Positions 61,601-64,000 of a DNA stretch of 64,000 nt are shown here, piece by piece. This DNA is from Litoditis marina (lineage: Eukaryota; Nematoda; Chromadorea; Rhabditida; Rhabditidae): NCBI GenBank assembly GCA_964036275.1, contig OZ038434.1, forward strand, positions 18,341,879 through 18,405,878, read 5' to 3'. Below the pieces are notes generated by a model that ran no database searches, was not told the DNA's origin, and worked only from the letters and a program-made list of their open reading frames with translations. The translations under genes were made by a program, and so were the position numbers. Position 1 is the first letter of the stretch; each line of letters begins with the position of its first letter.

Positions 61601-64000
61601 TTTGAACACTAAATCCCACGTAGGGCGAAAATCGCAACTCCATTCACGTCAACTTGGGGGTGTTTTTGGTTAGCACGGCCACTCAATTATTTCGGGACTG
61701 TTTCAACTTATGCAAATAAGATGAACATTTTTAAGTTTCTACACATAAGAGGAGTTCAAAAATACCAAGTTTGAATACTAAATCTCACGTAGGGCGAAAA
61801 TCGCAACTCCATTCACGTCAATTTGGGGGTGTTTTTGGTTAGCACCGCCACTCAATTATTTCGGGACTGTTTCAACTTATGCAAATAAGATGAACATTTT
61901 TAAGTTTCTACACATGAGAGGAGTTCAAAAATACCAAGTTTGAACACTAAATCTCACGTAGGGCGAAAATCGCAACTCCATTCACGTCAACTTGGGGGTG
62001 TTCTTGGTTAGCACCGCCACTCAATTATTTCGGGACTGTTTCAACTTATGCAAATAAGATGAACATTTTTAAGTTTCTACACATGAGAGGAGTTCAAAAA
62101 TACCAAGTTTGAACACTAAATCTCACGTAGGGCGAAAATCGCAACTCCATTCACGTCAACTTGGGGGTGTTTTTGGTTAGCACCGCCACTCAATTATTTC
62201 GGGACTGTTTCAACTTATGCTAATAAGATGAACATTTTTCAGTTTCTACACATGAGAGGAGTTCAAAAATACCAAGTTTGAACACTAAATCCCACGTAGG
62301 GCGAAAATCGCAACTCCATTCACGTCAACTTGGGGGTGTTTTTGGTTAGCACCGCCACTCAATTATTTCGGGACTGTTTCAACTTATGCTAATAAGATGA
62401 ACATTTTTTAGTTTCTACACATGAGAGGAGTTCAAAAATACCAAGTTTGAACACTAAATCTCACGTAGGGCAAAAATCGCAACTCCATTCACGTCAATTT
62501 GGGAGTGTTTTTGGTTAGCACCGCCACTCAATTATTTCGGGACTGTTTCAACTTATGCAAATAAGATGAACATTTTTGAGTTTCTACACATGAGAGGAGT
62601 TCAAAAGACCAAGTTTGAACACTAAATCCCACGTAGGGCGAAAATCGCAACTCCATTCACGTCAACTTGGGGGTGTTTTTGGTTAGCACCGCCACTCAAT
62701 TATTTCGGGACTGTTTCAACTTATGCTAATAAGATGAACATTTTTAAGTTTCTACACATGAGAGGAGTTCAAAAATACCAAGTTTGAACACTAAATCTCA
62801 CGTAGGGCGAAAATCGCAACTCCATTCACGTCAATTTGGGGGTGTTTTTGGTTAGCACCGCCACTCAATTATTTCGGGACTGTTTCAACTTATGCAAATA
62901 AGATGAACATTTTTGAGTTTCTACACATGAGAGGAGTCCAGAAAATACCAAGTTTGAACACTAAATCCCACGTAGGGCGAAAATCGCAACTCCATTCACG
63001 TCAACTTGGGGGTGTTTTTGGTTAGCACCGCCACTCAATTATTTCGGGACTGTTTCAACTTATGCTAATAAGATGAACATTTTTCAGTTTCTACACATGA
63101 GAGGAGTTCAAAAATACCAAGTTTGAACACTAAATCTCACGTAGGGCGAAAATCGCAACTCCATTCACGTCAACTTGGGGGTGTTCTTGGTTAGCACCGC
63201 CACTCAATTATTTCGGGACTGTTTCAACTTATGCTAATAAGATGAACATTTTTAAGTTTCTACACATGAGAGGAGTTCAAAAATACCAAGTTTGAACACT
63301 AAATCTCACGTAGGGCGAAAATCGCAACTCCATTCACGTCAACTTGGGGGTGTTTTTGGTTAGCACCGCCACTCAATTATTTCGCGACTGTTTCAACTTA
63401 TGCTAATAAGATGAACATTTTTAAGTTTCTACACATGAGAGGAGTTCAAAAATACCAAGTTTGAACACTAAATCCCACGTAGGGGGAAAATCGCAACTCC
63501 ATTCACGTCAACTTGGGGGTGTTTTTGGTTAGCACCGCCACTCAATTATTTCGGGACTGTTTCAACTTATGCTAATAAGATGAACATTTTTCAGTTTCTA
63601 CACATGAGAGGAGTTCAAAAATACCAAGTTTGAACACTAAATCCCACGTAGTGCGAAAATCACAACTCCATTCACGTCAACTTGGGGGTGTTTTTGGTTA
63701 GCACCGCCACTCAATTATTTCGGGACTGTTTCAACTTATGCTAATGAGATGAACATTTTTTAGTTTCTACACATGAGAGGAGTTCAAAAATACCAAGTTT
63801 GAACACTAAATCTCACGTAGGGCAAAAATCGCAACTCCATTCACGTCAATTTGGGAGTGTTTTTGGTTAGCACCGCCACTCAATTATTTCGGGACTGTTT
63901 CAACTTATGCAAATAAGATGAACATTTTTGAGTTTCTACACATGAGAGGAGTTCAAAAGACCAAGTTTGAACACTAAATCCCACGTAGGGCGAAAATCGC
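49685..64000 (-). repeat. 169-bp satellite array, reverse orientation
   Basis: The same satellite as at 14.6-36.4 kb but reverse-complemented (GATGAACATTTTTGAGTTTC...), about 85 monomers, continuing past the window end. Higher-order repeats are visible. A shortened monomer junction (CACGTTTCTACAC) at about 50160 and 50923, and an 8-bp GGCACGGC variant at about 50440 and 51203, both recur 763 bp apart. Further shortened junctions occur near 56927, 57177, 58105 and 60047. The left edge falls inside the VPS41 exon, with CACTCAATTATTTCGG shared by exon frame and satellite. Confidence 0.97.

Overview
The window is nuclear DNA from an animal, most likely a non-vertebrate one. It has spliceosomal introns (GT...AG, many starting GTTAGT, often with long CT-rich tracts), a eukaryotic VPS41 gene, a tRNA-Ala, tRNA-derived SINEs, LINE-type retrotransposons and very large satellite arrays. 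I cannot name the species or phylum from sequence alone. About 44 of the 64 kb is tandem repeat.

Layout. (1) 1-6456: an unrecognised multi-exon gene with phase-compatible exons (245-2113). It is followed by a field of repeatedly duplicated, in-frame micro-exons (3428-6144) coding for Ser/Lys/Gly-rich, probably disordered peptides. A 56-bp-stem hairpin-type palindrome (39-97) and a MITE-like element lie in or near it. (2) 6457-6656: a 200-N scaffold gap. (3) 6657-14632: a 'GGACA' minisatellite with 96- and 64-bp units, carrying five copies of one tRNA-derived SINE at the same repeat position. (4) 14633-36438: a 169-bp satellite in forward orientation, interrupted at 21005-22150 by an ORF1-only retroelement. 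(5) 36439-41155: unique DNA with the 3' half of VPS41 on the minus strand, a SINE remnant and tRNA-Ala(CGC). (6) 41156-45010: a near-complete LINE. (7) 45011-46326: a short forward satellite block. (8) 46327-49684: unique DNA with the middle exons of VPS41 on the plus strand. (9) 49685-64000: the same satellite in reverse orientation, running off the window.

The central observation is that VPS41, the HOPS-complex subunit, is present as two complementary, non-overlapping halves on opposite strands. The segment 46327-49684 sits between inverted satellite blocks. Flipping that single segment would make all exons colinear on the minus strand, with satellite, LINE and tRNA-Ala inside one intron. 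This is either a real inversion mediated by satellite or an assembly artefact. The upstream half also has an in-frame TAG, and it runs into satellite before any usable splice donor.

The mobile elements are related by behaviour. The LINE, the ORF1-only element and the SINE all end in an ATT/TAA microsatellite. Both LINE-type insertions abut the same position of the satellite monomer (CTAACC|AAAAAC). In the LINE, ORF1 and the EN-RT ORF2 share one reading frame separated by a single TAG, and ORF2 has no ATG before its endonuclease domain.
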